From Beta vulgaris subsp. vulgaris (lineage: Eukaryota > Streptophyta > Magnoliopsida > Caryophyllales > Amaranthaceae): a DNA stretch of 64,000 nucleotides. The notes beneath the pieces are model-generated. The model had not been told where the DNA came from, ran no database searches, and saw only the letters and a program-made list of their open reading frames with translations. The DNA lies in the NCBI RefSeq assembly GCF_026745355.1, contig NC_079203.1, forward strand, positions 56,344,141 through 56,408,140, given 5' to 3'. Shown here piece by piece: positions 22,701-33,915 of the stretch. Position 1 is the first letter of the stretch. Every line of letters begins with the position of its first letter. The position numbers were made by a program, and so were the translations under genes.

Positions 22701-25700
22701 AAATACTTCTTCCGTTCCGTTTTACATGCAACAACTTCTTTTTTTTGACAGTTTCAAATTAAATGCAACAGTTCATTTTTTTCCATTTATGGCATAATAT
22801 TTCACCATAAAACTACCCAAATACCCCTTGTTAAAAATTAAAACCTCATGTTACATTCTCTAATCAATCATTAATCAAACTAACCTAACCTTTATTAGAC
22901 TAAGCTACCCCACTCTCTCCCATCATCTAGCACCTCCACCACCTTTGTACTCTCCACCTACATCTCTCTCACTCCTCCTCTACCACCTACCCCTCTTTCA
23001 AATCTTCAACCACCACAATTTCCGCCTAACAACTTCCACCACCAGCCCAAAACTGCTGCCACCACCAGCCCAAAGCCGCCGCCACCACCCCAAAACTGCA
23101 GCCTTTCCTTCTTCTCCTTTGTCTGCTTTCATCTTCTACTCCTTTATTTCTTTTAATTTCAGATTTTCTTCTCTCTGATTCCTTTCTTCTTCGCACTACC
23201 GCCCAATTCTTTTTCTTTTCTTCTCTTCTTCTTCATATCCTACTGCTTTCTTCTCTCTGTTTGTTTTGTTTGATTATTTATTTATTTTTTGTTTAATGTA
23301 GTTGATTTAGGGGTATTTTTTTATGGGTTATGCTTAATTTTAAGATTTAATGGATGAATTTCAGTGAGTTCTTGCATTTGGTGGTGATTTCGGGTCTAGA
23401 TATTAGGGATTTGGTGGTCGACTCGGGATTTGGTAGGATTTAGGTGGTGTTGGCGGTGGATTTCGGTGGTGCTGGTTGGGGGTTGGGGGGTTGACGGTGA
23501 TGGGTGTTTTTGGGACTTCGATCTGCGGTTTGACGGTGGTAGGAGTGATGGTTTTCGATTGGGGTTTTGTTGTGGTGGTGGTTGATCTTTTTTTGTGGGT
23601 GGATGTACGGCTGGTGGTAGGCTGTGGTTTGTACTGGTGGTTGGCTGTGGTTTGTACTGGTGGTTGGCTGTGGTTTGTACTGGTGGTTGGCTGTGCTTTG
23701 TACTGGTGGTTGGCTGTGGTTTGTACTGGTGGTTGGCAGTGTGGTTGCTGGCAGTGGCATGGCGGTGTGTGGAAGTGGTGGTGGGCGCTGGCAGTGGCGG
23801 TGTTGCTGGTGGTTGCTGACTGTTGGTGGTGATTGCTGACTGTTGGTGATGGTTGCTGACTGTTTTTCTATGGTGTTGGTGGTGGTTCCTTTCCCATCTT
23901 AATTACCTTAATCTCATACCATCACAACCCTTAATCACACCCAAAGAAAAAATGCCTAGGAGTATGTGCCCTCTAAAGTGTTGCATTTAAAACAAAACGG
24001 AGGAAGTATCATTTTTTCTACTTAGAAGGAAGTTGAGACATTGAAGTGAGATAACATTTCCATTGAATGAGAAGTTATAGGTTAAACCGTTAAACTGAAA
24101 AATAAGTCCCTCTCAGGTTGCAGCATCAAAGTCTCTACAGTTCAGCCCCAATTTGCTCGTACGCTCGTACGTCAGAGAGATTGCAGTAAGCATTAGCATT
24201 TTGGAATCAAAATGACAACTGGAGTTGTAAGAAAGTAGATGCTAGAAGCGATAACAAGACAAAATGAGAGGACAAAATTCATGTAATGCTAAATCAATAA
24301 ACATCAGAGGGGGAAAGAAATCATTTGTCTTCCCACAGGCCACAGACAGTCATAGAATCAGACATCTGATGTATTCTACTTTTTTGCCATATAAGCTAAA
24401 CACAAAACAAACCTTTCCATGGTGCAAACCAACTCCTGCCAATGCCAGTAGGGTTAAATCTGTGGCAGCCACAACATTACTGCACAGCTAACGAAAATCA
24501 GTAAACACCCAAAGTACCACGATTTAAATCAGATTCATGAAAAGTGCAGAGGAAAATTACAAAGATAACAGGAAAAAGAAATAAGCCAGAATTCAAATAA
24601 GAAAAGATAAGATCCTTAGCAGACCTGACTTGCCGAACAGTTGCACCTGTTCGTCCATGATCGTGAAACCATTGGAAGACACCCTTGTCATAAGCAAGCT
24701 TCCATATTACCCCATGACCTCCAGGCTTGCAAACTGGCGCAAATGGTTCAGAAACCAGCCACTCACCATCCATAGCATTGATGGCTGGAACAAGAGGCTG
24801 GCAATGCATACCATTATATGGCTTAGCACAAAACACCCACAGCATTCAAACATATAAGCATAAGATACTTCCAAAATAAACCTGTTCAAATAGTTGAAAT
24901 GTTGATCGACCTCTTCCAAACCATTGAAGTTTCTCACAAAGTGAACTGATGCGTTCATGGTTGTTTTTGGCAGCACTTGTCATGATGGCAACAGGGGTGA
25001 TGCACTGTTTTCCATATAGCTTGAAGTACAAAAATTCTCTAGCCTTGAAGCACATACAAGGACACACATAACAACATTACTAACGGAAATACAATAACTT
25101 ATTTGAACCATAAAAGAAATTACAAGCAACAATAAGTTAAATCACATGTTAGCAAAAAGGAGTTGAGAATAAATTCACTAACATGAGAGACAGCTCATAC
25201 CTGAAGATCCCTAATAAGTCCTTCTAGTAAAGTGCGTCCACAATATGGGAGCATAGCCGCAGGAAGGCATTCACCTGTGTCGGGATCAACGAAACCAAGC
25301 CTATCTGCAGAGCCACCCAGAGGATAAATTTCACCAAGGTGTGGTAAACCCTGAAATTCATCAAGTGATGAATACCCTAAAATAAAATTTATATTGACTC
25401 TTTTGGATAGGATATAGGAAACATCGATTAATACCAACCTCAATTCCCCACATAGCTGCTTGTGATGCATACTCTGTATCTTTACGAAGATCAACACCAT
25501 TAGGGGAATGAATTTCCACAAATTGGCATTTCATTGACTCTTTCATGTGCTGAGAACTATTCATATTTTTCCCATGAGCTGACTCAGCAAGAAGCTCCAA
25601 CACTCTTATCTGGTATCTGCCAACCAAGATGTGCTCCACATTATCAAAAACGAAAAACCAAGGCAGAAGAATGGCATTGTCGACTTTGGTATGCAAGTAA

Positions 25701-28700
25701 CCATACGAAAATTGGATTTTGCAAAGCTTAGGAGCTTTCAGCATATAATCACTATTTAAAGAATGACGACATTAGATTGGATATAAGACAAATCATATGA
25801 CTAGCCCGTAACTTGCACCAGGCGATATTCCATGAAAGTGGAAATATGCATATGTCCATTTAGGGAACCAATACAAGCTCCCTAACTCTAGCACTAATAC
25901 CCCTCTATATCCTAATTGGCTCACTAATTCTAAGTTAAAAATACATCCCATTTAAAACCACTTGTAAAAGATAGATATATTCTTGTATATTATAAGATCT
26001 ACCAATACTTAGGAACATGTTTATTCTAAGGTGGAAGAATAAACCTCCATCAGACTATTATTATATAATGACAAAAATCTTGTGAGCTCCAACTAAAATG
26101 CATGCATGTAATACACTGAGGACGCACCGCATCCATGAACACTAAGGTGTATAACTCGAGCATATGTTGTCTGCAACTTGAGTATACACCAGGGATACAA
26201 CTCAAGCACAAAGTGCCTTCAAATCTGATACTTGGTGACTCTTCCTAGAGCACCCATGCACACGGTGCAGTGTTCTTCACACCTATGACTCGCATATACG
26301 TAAACATGAGCTAATGAACCCCTATCTACAGGAATCTCATCCCATAATTCTACACTAACTAGAGCTTGAAAACTAAAATTTCCAAATGCAACCGCCAAAT
26401 TCATAAATTTATAAATAACTTTTACACTTCTACTTCCAGTAAGATAGTAAACATGAGACTGAACAAACCTAAAAAAAACTCTGAAAGTCATAGAACTCGC
26501 AACATTATTGCTCCATAGGTATGAAGACCAGCACAAGGACTGAAATGGACCAACTTTTGTGTATACAAGGACAAACTTATGCAAGCTGAGAGTCTAAACT
26601 CCCTACCCAAACCTTGATCTTCTTCCAACTTACCCTAGTGGGACTCTTCAAAACATTGAGCAACTATTCTGAGCAGCCTTCTACCAACCACTATGTTTTC
26701 CAGCACAGTCAGTGCTACTGCTATAATAACTGCAAACCTTGCAACCAAATTTTTTGTTTGAGGGGACCATGCTTGCCTCCAAATTTTCTTTTTGCCAGTC
26801 CCAAACTTTCCGTATAATACCAACTTACTTTTCAACACCTTCTCCAGTTTCAACCACAGTAAACCTGAATCTAGATCTTATCTTCAAACCGGACACCAAT
26901 AATATTAGAAGCACAGTCTCACAACTTAGTTAATAAGTACAGAATTATTGAAAGAACAATACTTTGCTATACAACAGTAAAATATCACGAGCTCAATAAT
27001 GCATCATACAATGAGAAATAATCTCATGGTCTCAAATTAATGCATTATACGCATACTTCTGCCATGCATACACCAACATAGGATACTTGAGTGCCTAGAC
27101 CATGCACACTTGCATACTTAGAGAATCCCCTTAAGACCAACATAGATACTATTAGTAATCACATATTGAGATCATTCACAACTGATGCACACCTAAAAGT
27201 AAGATTATATTCACACCTGATGCACACCTGATGCTACCCAAATTTAGACCCAAGTAAAGTTAAGAAGTATAAAGTCTATATTAGAAATCACCTCACATGT
27301 CCCTAACAGGACCTTCCAATATAAGGCCCGTAGTCATGGATTAGTTTGCTCCTACTACGGATAGTAGCAACTTTCTTTCCCTTGGGACACTAACATTTTT
27401 TAGTTGGCTAGGCAGTATCTTGTTTCTTAATCACTGTTTCATTTTGCATCCATCACCTCTTCCCATTATACAGAAACCCTTGTACCAAGAACAGCTCCCC
27501 CGAAACTATCTAAACTTGTTATCATAATACACAATACAAACAAGCAAATAATAGATATCAATTCTTTGAGAAATCAGATTAGTGTGTTATTGCAATTGAT
27601 TTTCGGCAACATCATATCTGTCATCTCATCATATTGTTGCAAAATCTTTGAGGACATGCATTCTGCAGCACAGTGGATCTTAGACTACAAGGGAGAATAA
27701 AAATAATGATAGTAGCGGAACCAATTCTGATTCCTAAACTCTTCAAGGTTGCAACACATGAGAGGTGTTCCAAAATTATATGTTTGGATGAAGTGCTTCG
27801 ACAGTAAGTCTGCTTACTAGTTCCATTATTCCTGTAATCTTCCTTGTATGCTGTCCGTCCACGCATGCAACAACATGCACCACGTATAAACAGACAAAAT
27901 AATTCCCTAAGAAGTTCCCTCAATCCCATCACAATGGCTCTTTTGATATTTAAATCTTATGACCCAATTGCTAGGTAGTAATACATGGCACTGATTGTAA
28001 TTGCTACAGAAAGTTCCTGATTAGGTTTGTATTACTATGCATAACATACAGGCAAGGTTTGTACAATGTGAACACGAGAATCCTAAATATACATAAATTA
28101 GGAAACTTAACCCAGACATATCCATTCAATTAATTATATCTACTTTTATATCTTAGTGTAATTTCCTAAGTTAAGTGCCCTGTCAATGTCCATGGACATG
28201 CTTGTCTACCCATCAAGCATCTCTTTTCTTCTAAAAATTTCATTACCATCCGTTACCACATGTCTAGAGATAGAGTTCCGTTACCAAAGACAATGGCACT
28301 GAAAATTTTGCTTACAAATACACCTATAACAGCCCATTTGGCAGAGCATTAGAGCGAACGAGTAAGATGCCCTCAAAAGATATGTTCCCTCAAGTTTTCG
28401 GTCTTCACTACAATAAACTACTTCAAGAAGAACCATACCATAAGCCGGCAAATATAAATGAAACTAACAACAAAAATCCTCAGCCTAGAGTCATTATCTT
28501 CATCGCTCTCATTCAAGCCATATACATAACTAAACGGATAATGAAGTATTTGGATAACATATCATAATTCAGGACAATACATTATACTTCCTCCGTTTTC
28601 CTCTTTTGTGAGAGCTTCTTACGAGAAACGTTTCATATTTCAGAATGGAGGAAGTACATTACATCTAGAAGCACAGAGGAAGCATCTTCTAAAAACAACC

Positions 28701-29463
28701 AAGAAACAAAGTTGAAAGAACAAAAGAAACATAATTCAAAATGGAAAACTTACCCAATAATTCCACCAATGCAATCATAAAACCTCTCCAATTCAGTCAA
28801 AGTCTTCAACAACTTCTTCAAAGCTTTAATTTCCTCCTCCATTAACTTACTCACCCCTATCTTCCCATTCCCTGCACCACTTCCCACAATATCCCAGCTC
28901 TCAATCATCTCCGCCAACGAAAACAACGCATTCTTCAACGAACTCCTTGAAGAACTCTCAAATTCTCTCTCCTCCTCCTCCACCTCCTCCACTCCATAAC
29001 TAATCACATGCTCCTGCCCCGCCGCAACAACACATTTAATCAAATACATCTCAAACGAATCCAATTCCACCGATTCCGAAACCCTAGAAAATCGATTCCG
29101 GCTCGAATTGAAAAAATTATTAACTCGCGAATCGCCGTCAACAACTCGGTGCTTCATCTCGACATTCCCTGCCTTAGAAAGCTTCAACCTCAAGTTCCTC
29201 AGTCGAGCGATTTCTTTGTCGAAATCGAATTCCGGCGCAGGCGACGCGTACTCCACCGGCGCCGTCGAAACGCGAGTGAGATGAAGTTGTTGCGAAGACG
29301 AAGAAGTGGAAGAGGAGAGAGAGTGAGAAGAGGAGAGAGAAAGTAGGTTTTTCTTGAAATTGAGAGAAGTGGAAATGTGATCAGTGAAAGAGGAGAGAGA
29401 ATTTCGATTGAAGGAGGTGGTAACATGGCTGCTGTGTTGGAGTGAAGAAGTAGTTGCCGCCAT
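16764..29463 (-). CDS. UGP3: UTP-glucose-1-phosphate uridylyltransferase 3, chloroplastic
   Basis: Plastid UDP-glucose pyrophosphorylase, known in Arabidopsis to supply UDP-glucose for sulfolipid synthesis via SQD1. Seventeen exons on the minus strand close in frame to 875 aa (Arabidopsis about 883): 29463-28754, 25616-25439, 25350-25201, 25043-24882, 24797-24625, 24479-24413, 21983-21820, 21340-21182, 21020-20929, 20830-20736, 19803-19726, 19209-19114, 18666-18592, 18519-18428, 18349-18187, 17834-17774, 16876-16764. All introns are GT-AG. The Ser-rich N-terminus fits a transit peptide. The nucleotide loop is G308-G-S-A-D-R-L-G315; MTSAAKNNHE (367-376) and PGGHG (425-429) are sugar/UTP-binding motifs. 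The C-terminus ends WYWKYKMDGAHVKLEMVEL. Introns 1, 6, 12, 13 and 16 are long or hold repeats. A MULE sits 126 bp upstream of the start. Identification is firm. Confidence 0.96.
17368..17659. mobile_element. Stowaway-type MITE in UGP3 intron 16
   Basis: Left end TA-CTACCTTCGTTTCTTAATAC; right end AAGAAATGGAGGTAG-TA, the approximate complement. About 290 bp, non-coding. Confidence 0.75.
18005..18100 (-). mobile_element. tRNA-like SINE head in UGP3 intron 15/16 region
   Basis: On the minus strand, GGTGGTAGCTTAGAGGAG resembles a Pol III A box (TRGCNNAGNNGG). GGGTTCTAATCCT about 35 bases on is a good B box (GGTTCNANTCC). Spacing is right for a tRNA-derived SINE promoter. It lies between exon 16 (ends 17834) and exon 15 (starts 18187), inside the intron, and does not fold as a complete tRNA. 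Confidence 0.5.
18988..19060. repeat. TG/TA/CA microsatellite in a UGP3 intron
   Basis: TGTGTGTATATATATATA followed by ACACACAACACAACAC and CACACAC. Simple repeat upstream of exon 13 on the minus strand. Confidence 0.85.
22706..24006. mobile_element. 1.3-kb mariner/Stowaway-like element in UGP3 intron 6
   Basis: It is flanked by TA on both sides (22704-22705 and 24007-24008). The left end reads CTTCTTCCGTTCCGTTTTAC and the complement of the right end CTTCCTCCGTTTTGTTTTAA. The two 28-bp termini agree at 24 positions and both finish in TGCAACA. No transposase frame. The inside is strand-asymmetric: CCA/CT-rich near 22915-23130, then TGG/GT-rich from about 23380 to 23890. The 1.3-kb length is large for a MITE. 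The host intron is 2.4 kb. Confidence 0.75.
23624..23740. repeat. Minisatellite of GGTTTGTACTGGTGGTTGGCT units
   Basis: Five to six near-perfect 21-bp units, reading roughly GTTTGTACTGGTGGTTGGCT and one more base, lie inside the 1.3-kb element. Because the unit is a multiple of three, Trp/Val/Gly-rich open frames appear; they are not genes. Confidence 0.9.
25617..28753. other. UGP3 intron 1 (3.1 kb)
   Basis: First intron of UGP3, between codon 237 halves (GG|A). Apart from the small MITE near 28587-28654 it shows only AT-rich unique-looking sequence. Scattered 60-120 codon open frames have no recognisable domains. Confidence 0.6.
28587..28654. mobile_element. Very short Stowaway-type MITE in UGP3 intron 1
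   Basis: TA-CTTCCTCCGTTTTCCTCTTT at the left and CAGAATGGAGGAAG-TA at the right. It is only about 68 bp, probably an internally deleted copy. Confidence 0.6.
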
Positions 29464-29588
29464 TGTTGATGAGGAGAGAGAAAATGAAGGTGATTAGAGA
29501 GAGAGAGAGTAAAAAAAAGTGGAGGAGTTTTAAAGGGAGAAAAAGGAGGGAGGGATAATTGGAGAGATGCTTGAAGCATATACTGGAG
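29464..29588 (-). promoter_or_regulatory. UGP3 5' UTR / truncated promoter
   Basis: Only 125 bp separate the UGP3 ATG from the transposon. Read toward the gene, the stretch is pyrimidine-rich (CTCTCTCTCTCT, TCTCTCTCCTC), as in many plant 5' leaders. AGTATATGC at the transposon edge and TTTAAAACTC further in are weak TATA candidates. Upstream control elements would now be beyond the 6.8-kb insertion. Confidence 0.5.
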
Positions 29589-29598
29589 GAGCATTGTT

Positions 29599-29670
29599 AA
29601 ACATCGCCCATTATTTCCTTAAAATCGCCCAAATTTATATATGAATGGACGATTATGTCCTTATGTGTTT
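29599..29670 (+). repeat. Left terminal inverted repeat of the MULE
   Basis: AAACATCGCCCATTATTTCC then TTAAAATCGCCCAAATTTAT, continuing as a weaker match to about 29670. It pairs with 36299-36368 in inverted orientation. Confidence 0.85.
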
Positions 29671-29862
29671 TAACCAATATTATTTTTTACTATATCTTCC
29701 AAATTTTTACTGTAATGCAAAATTTAATTTTCACTTCTCTCCAAACTCTAAAATAACCGGCGGCACTCACCAGTATTCATTGAAATTAACTCTAAAATTT
29801 ACGGCAGCCGAGTCATTGAAATTAACGATCTCCAGCGAACGCCATTAATTAATATAGCAATA

Positions 29863-29880
29863 ATGTCGTCTTTCGATCAG
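29863..29880 (+). other. Possible first mini-exon of the transposase
   Basis: ATGTCGTCTTTCGATCAG is followed by GTATTT, a possible donor. The next acceptor (TTTTTTTCAG, ends 30269) precedes the transposase frame. This mirrors the PMD gene, whose first exon also precedes an intron holding a palindromic array. The junction is out of phase by one or two bases with the open frame, so the call is weak. Confidence 0.25.
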
Positions 29881-29908
29881 GTATTTTTTTTTTCGCCTCG
29901 AAAACAAC

Positions 29909-30093
29909 GAACGTGTAGCCAGAACGATCGCCCTATGGATCCAACGTCTGGCCAGGACGTTAGATCCATAGGGCGAACGTTCAGGCCAAACGTTCTCCCA
30001 TGGACTTAACGTCCTGGCCAGACGTTGGGCCCATGGGTCGAACGGCCTGGCCACACGTTAGACCCATGGGTCCAACGTCCTGGCCGGACGTTG
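29909..30093. repeat. Left subterminal array of 33-bp palindromic units
   Basis: Five to six units of about 33 bp, each with a core like AACGTCCTGGCCAGACGTT and a second core CCCATGGG or CCATAGGG. Every unit is nearly self-complementary; 29929-29975 is a 47-bp near-perfect palindrome centred on TGGCCAG. It begins 320 bp from the left end of the MULE. Confidence 0.85.
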
Positions 30094-30269
30094 GTTCTGG
30101 GAACGCCAACCCTATTTTTTTTTTGGAAAAACTGGAGGAAGATTTAACCTAATGAGTTATTAAATGTTCAATATTCTATTTTTTATATTTGTTTGGAATA
30201 TTCTTAATTTTTTATTTGGCTTGAATATTTTTTTTTAATTAACAATAATTTATTTGTTTTTTTTTTCAG

Positions 30270-32165
30270 GACTTGTTAATAATGGGATTAATTATAATCG
30301 TTATTTTGACAATTCTCCTCAATTTAATAATCGTGATGATGCTGTCGAATGGTGTAGAAAGATTGCTCTTGAATTCGGTTTTTTTTTGGTGATAACCAGT
30401 CACAAAAAGAATTGTCAATATCTAGATTGTGAACGTGGTAAGAAAAAAGAACTTCGTGATTTCAGTTCAGCAATCAGGAGAAAAACGAAAGAAAAGCATT
30501 GGTTGTCCATTTCGGTTGTTTCTTGTCCCAATGAAAACTATTCGTATTGGGTTGTCAAGACTAAGGCAGAACATGGGTTTCATAATCACCCAATGATGTT
30601 ATACCCAGAGGGTCATCGACAGATTAGCGGTCTCAGTCCCGGTGCGAAGAAGTTAGTTGGAGAACTAACTGCAGCCCATGTGAAACCACGACACATCATG
30701 AAAGCCATTACAAGTGCATTTCCGTCAGTGAAACCTAACATGAGGCACATTTATAATTGTAAAGATTTGTTAAGAAGAGAGAGATCAGAAGGCAGAAATG
30801 CAGCTCAGGAGTTTCTTCATCAGGCTGTTCAAAGCAATTATCTGTTTTGGCTTGATTCGGACGAGATGGGTAGGGTGACACATACATTCATTGCACACCC
30901 GACGTCCGTGAACTTAGTCCGTACATATCCGCATGTGCTTCACATTGATGCAACGTACAAGACAAACAAGTACTTGTATCCTTTGGTAGAGATTGTTGGT
31001 GTCACACCAACCAACAAGAATTTTCTTGTTGCATGGGCTTTGCTGCAACATGAGGATGCTGAGAGTTACCGCTGGATGTTGTCGGCACTGAAAAACCTCA
31101 TTGGTTGTGGCGCCAAATGCCATTGTGAGTGATCGAGATCTGGCTTTATGCAAATATATCTCGGACGTTTTTCCCACATCTGCGCATCTACTTTGCACGT
31201 GGCATATTAACAATGATGTGGAGGCATGGGTAGCGAGGAAGTGTGGTGGGATAAAGCAGATCGGGATTATGTTCGGCCGAGGGGCTTGGGCTAGGGTTAT
31301 GAAGTCAAAAACCGAGGATGAGTATGAGAAAAATGTAGCCAATATGATGGATGAGTGGGGTGAACTTGGCAAAAACACATCTATTGATTTTCCTACCTAT
31401 ATCAACGGAACTTGGCTTGTGCACAAGGAGAAGTTTGTGCAATGTTGGACGGATCGAGTACGACACTTTGGCAACACAACCAACAACAGATGCGAGAGTT
31501 CACATTGGCTTTGAAGGAGTGGATTGCTACTCCAACCGAAGCAATCGACACATTATTTATGCAGATCGATTCTTTTATTGCCGGACAGTTGACAGAGATC
31601 AGAAACTCCTTGGAAGCCTCCCGTCGTAGTCATGGGACTGAGTTTGACATACTACCATATAGCGCCTTGAATGGTGTTTGCTCTCAGTACTGTTTGGAGC
31701 TGATTCAGGATGAGTTTGGTAGAATCAAGGCTTATGATGGGGATTGGAGTAGATGCGGATGTGTAGTTCAGAATACACATGGTATTCCGTGTGCTTGTCA
31801 CACCTTCTTCGCCGTGCAGAACGGGCGTCTCCTATACTGTCAGGAGGTTGATCCATTTTGGTACAGACTAGCCATTGGTGATGGTACAGATTCAGCTGAG
31901 ATATTATCTGAGCGCGATCAGGACCGTCAGTTCTTCATGTCATTAGTGACCGAGGTACAGGCTAGGGATCCCGCGATCATGAGGTCTGTTTCTCGGGTAC
32001 TCCAACTTGAATTGTACCCCGACCGTCGTTCATTTGAGGAGCCAGAAGTTAATGCGACGAGTAAAGGTCGGGGAAAGTTGAACAAGGGCTTGCGACGGAA
32101 CAAAAGTGGGTTTGAGCACGTTATGGGCAAGTCTACGAGTAGTGGCAAATCTTCTGCGGCCACTG
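30270..32165 (+). pseudogene. MULE transposase (FAR1-like, MURA core, SWIM finger), frameshifted
   Basis: Three successive frames together give one transposase. The first (to about 31105) has an N-terminal FAR1/WRKY-GCM1-like region ending HGFHNHP, then the MULE core HIDATYKTNKYLYPLVEIVG with the first catalytic Asp. One base appears lost near 31105, after which the second frame gives IVSDRDLALCKYI (second Asp) and HLLCTWHIN. Another single-base loss near 31500 leads to the third frame with the SWIM zinc finger CGCVVQNTHGIPCACH. The frame ends at a donor (ACTG|GTAATT, 32165/32166) and splices in phase to the OTU segment at 32253. The family normally cuts and pastes the element through its inverted termini; this copy cannot make full-length protein. 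Confidence 0.88.
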
Positions 32166-32252
32166 GTAATTATACGTATATCTATTTACTTTAATTGTTT
32201 GTTTTGTATAGTTGGACACATTTAATTAAATTGATTTGTACTAACTTTGCAG

Positions 32253-32910
32253 GATGGAGATTCGATATGGAACGTTTTCCATACTTTCATAGACTTCCAC
32301 TGACCATCCAAGAGCATATTGAAGGCTGGCTTGATGTAGTTGCCGATGGTAATTGCGGTTTTCGATGCGTAGCAGATGCTTTTTGTTCGGGTCAAGACAA
32401 TTGGGACATTGTACGTCGAACTACGGTGAGTGAATTGCATCAAAATGGTCCTCTGTTTCATTGGATATATGGTGATGATCTGAATGAGGCAATTACGCGT
32501 ATTACATGGGAAGGTGAACGTTGCGGGGAGGAACACTATATGGAGGTCCTTGCAGATTTGTACCCCATTGCGAACCATTACAGATGCACAATCTTTTTTT
32601 TCGGTCTAAATGGTCTTTTGATATGTCGGCTACAATTCTTCCAGTTGATGTTGGAGGTAGGAACGCTCTGCCACAAAGAGAGTTAGCCATAGCTCATCTT
32701 GGGAGTTACAAGCATTTCATTCGGCTTCAACTTAAGCAAGGACACCCGGTCCCTCAGATTCCTCCACCATGGTTTAGAGTTGCTTCCCAAAATGTTCTTT
32801 CTTGGGCACAACATTATTCAAGACGGACACAACGTTGGGATTCATCGTCGACCTCTACGACTCGAACAACACTACAACTATTGATTATTTTTACTCTTTT
32901 TACTTTAGAC
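32253..32910 (+). pseudogene. OTU-type cysteine protease domain, 3' exon of the transposase gene
   Basis: After acceptor TTTGCAG (ends 32252), the frame reads GWRFDMERFPYF and then DVVADGNCGFRCVADAF, the catalytic Cys motif of OTU deubiquitinase-like proteases (DGNC). At an 8-T run near 32592 the frame changes; the continuation in the next frame (ILPVDVGGRNALPQRELAIA, then YKHF) holds the likely catalytic His region, and it ends LKQGHPVPQIPPPW. It therefore looks like a fusion of transposase and OTU protease in one transcript. The frameshift removes the second half of the protease. Confidence 0.82.
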
Positions 32911-33593
32911 TAACTGTGTTAATTTATAAAGTAAGAGTAGTATTTATGAATGAGTTGTGTTGAATGAATCATGTTCCCAAATAAATTTTAAACAATTCCA
33001 ATCTCATCTATAGATGGTAATAAAGAAGAAAAATGAAAAGCATATAAAAACATAATTTGAACTAAATAAAACTACTACAAATAGTTAAAAGTATTATGAA
33101 TTATAAAAACTAACAAAAACATCGAGTTCAAATAAAATATGCTAATAATGATTTAAAGTGTTTAAACATAACTAAAATATGCTACTCATTCTCTTCATTC
33201 GTATTGTTTAACACTTTGTTCCAATCCTGAATGAGCTGATCAAACGTCTGACATGTTTCTGTTAGCCATTCACTCTCATCCCTATGTTCTAATACTGGGC
33301 GGGCTGCATGTATCCACCTATTCATCCACTGAAAAACAAAAAAAAAAATATTTACGTGCTCGTCAATATATGAAATACAAGTACATTAATCCAAATATTT
33401 AAACATTTAAATATATTTACCTGCTCGGTCGCCGTACGATCTGGTATGGATCGTGCAACATTACCTCCATTCAATAGATATGGATGTGAATGTCGTTCAT
33501 ACCAAGATAAGTAATCAGTAGAACAAGCCGACGGTGTTGAACCTTTCTGAAATAGTTCTAAGTATATACAATTACCTGTTGTACACAAAATAA

Positions 33594-33618
33594 TATTTGT
33601 TTAATAATATTAATAATA

Positions 33619-33666
<48 letters not shown>

Positions 33667-33792
33667 TTAATAATAATTAATAGTAATAATAATAGTAAAT
33701 AATATAGTAATAGTAATAATAATAATAGTAGTATAATAATAATAATTAAATAATAATAATAATAATAATAAATAATAATAATAATAATAATA

Positions 33793-33837
<45 letters not shown>

Positions 33838-33852
33838 GTAGTAATAATAATA

Positions 33853-33883
<31 letters not shown>

Positions 33884-33915
33884 TTTCAATAATAATAATA
33901 ATAATAATAATTATA
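33594..33915. repeat. AAT/TAA microsatellite, about 320 bp
   Basis: An almost uninterrupted run of TAA units with occasional TAG. It fills nearly the whole PMD intron between 33585 and 33929. Long Ile/Tyr/Leu open frames over it are artefacts. Confidence 0.95.

Noticed and set aside
23440..23839. Overlapping Trp/Val/Gly-rich and Thr/Pro/Gln-rich frames
   Set aside because: A 21-bp minisatellite keeps several frames open; it sits in a non-coding transposable element within an intron.
16744..28567. Many plus-strand frames between 16.7 and 28.6 kb
   Set aside because: They are antisense shadows of UGP3 exons or intronic chance frames.
29909..30093. Regularly spaced 33-bp palindromic units that superficially resemble a CRISPR array
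   Set aside because: No unique spacers between identical repeats, eukaryotic plant context, and the units are self-palindromic through their whole length.
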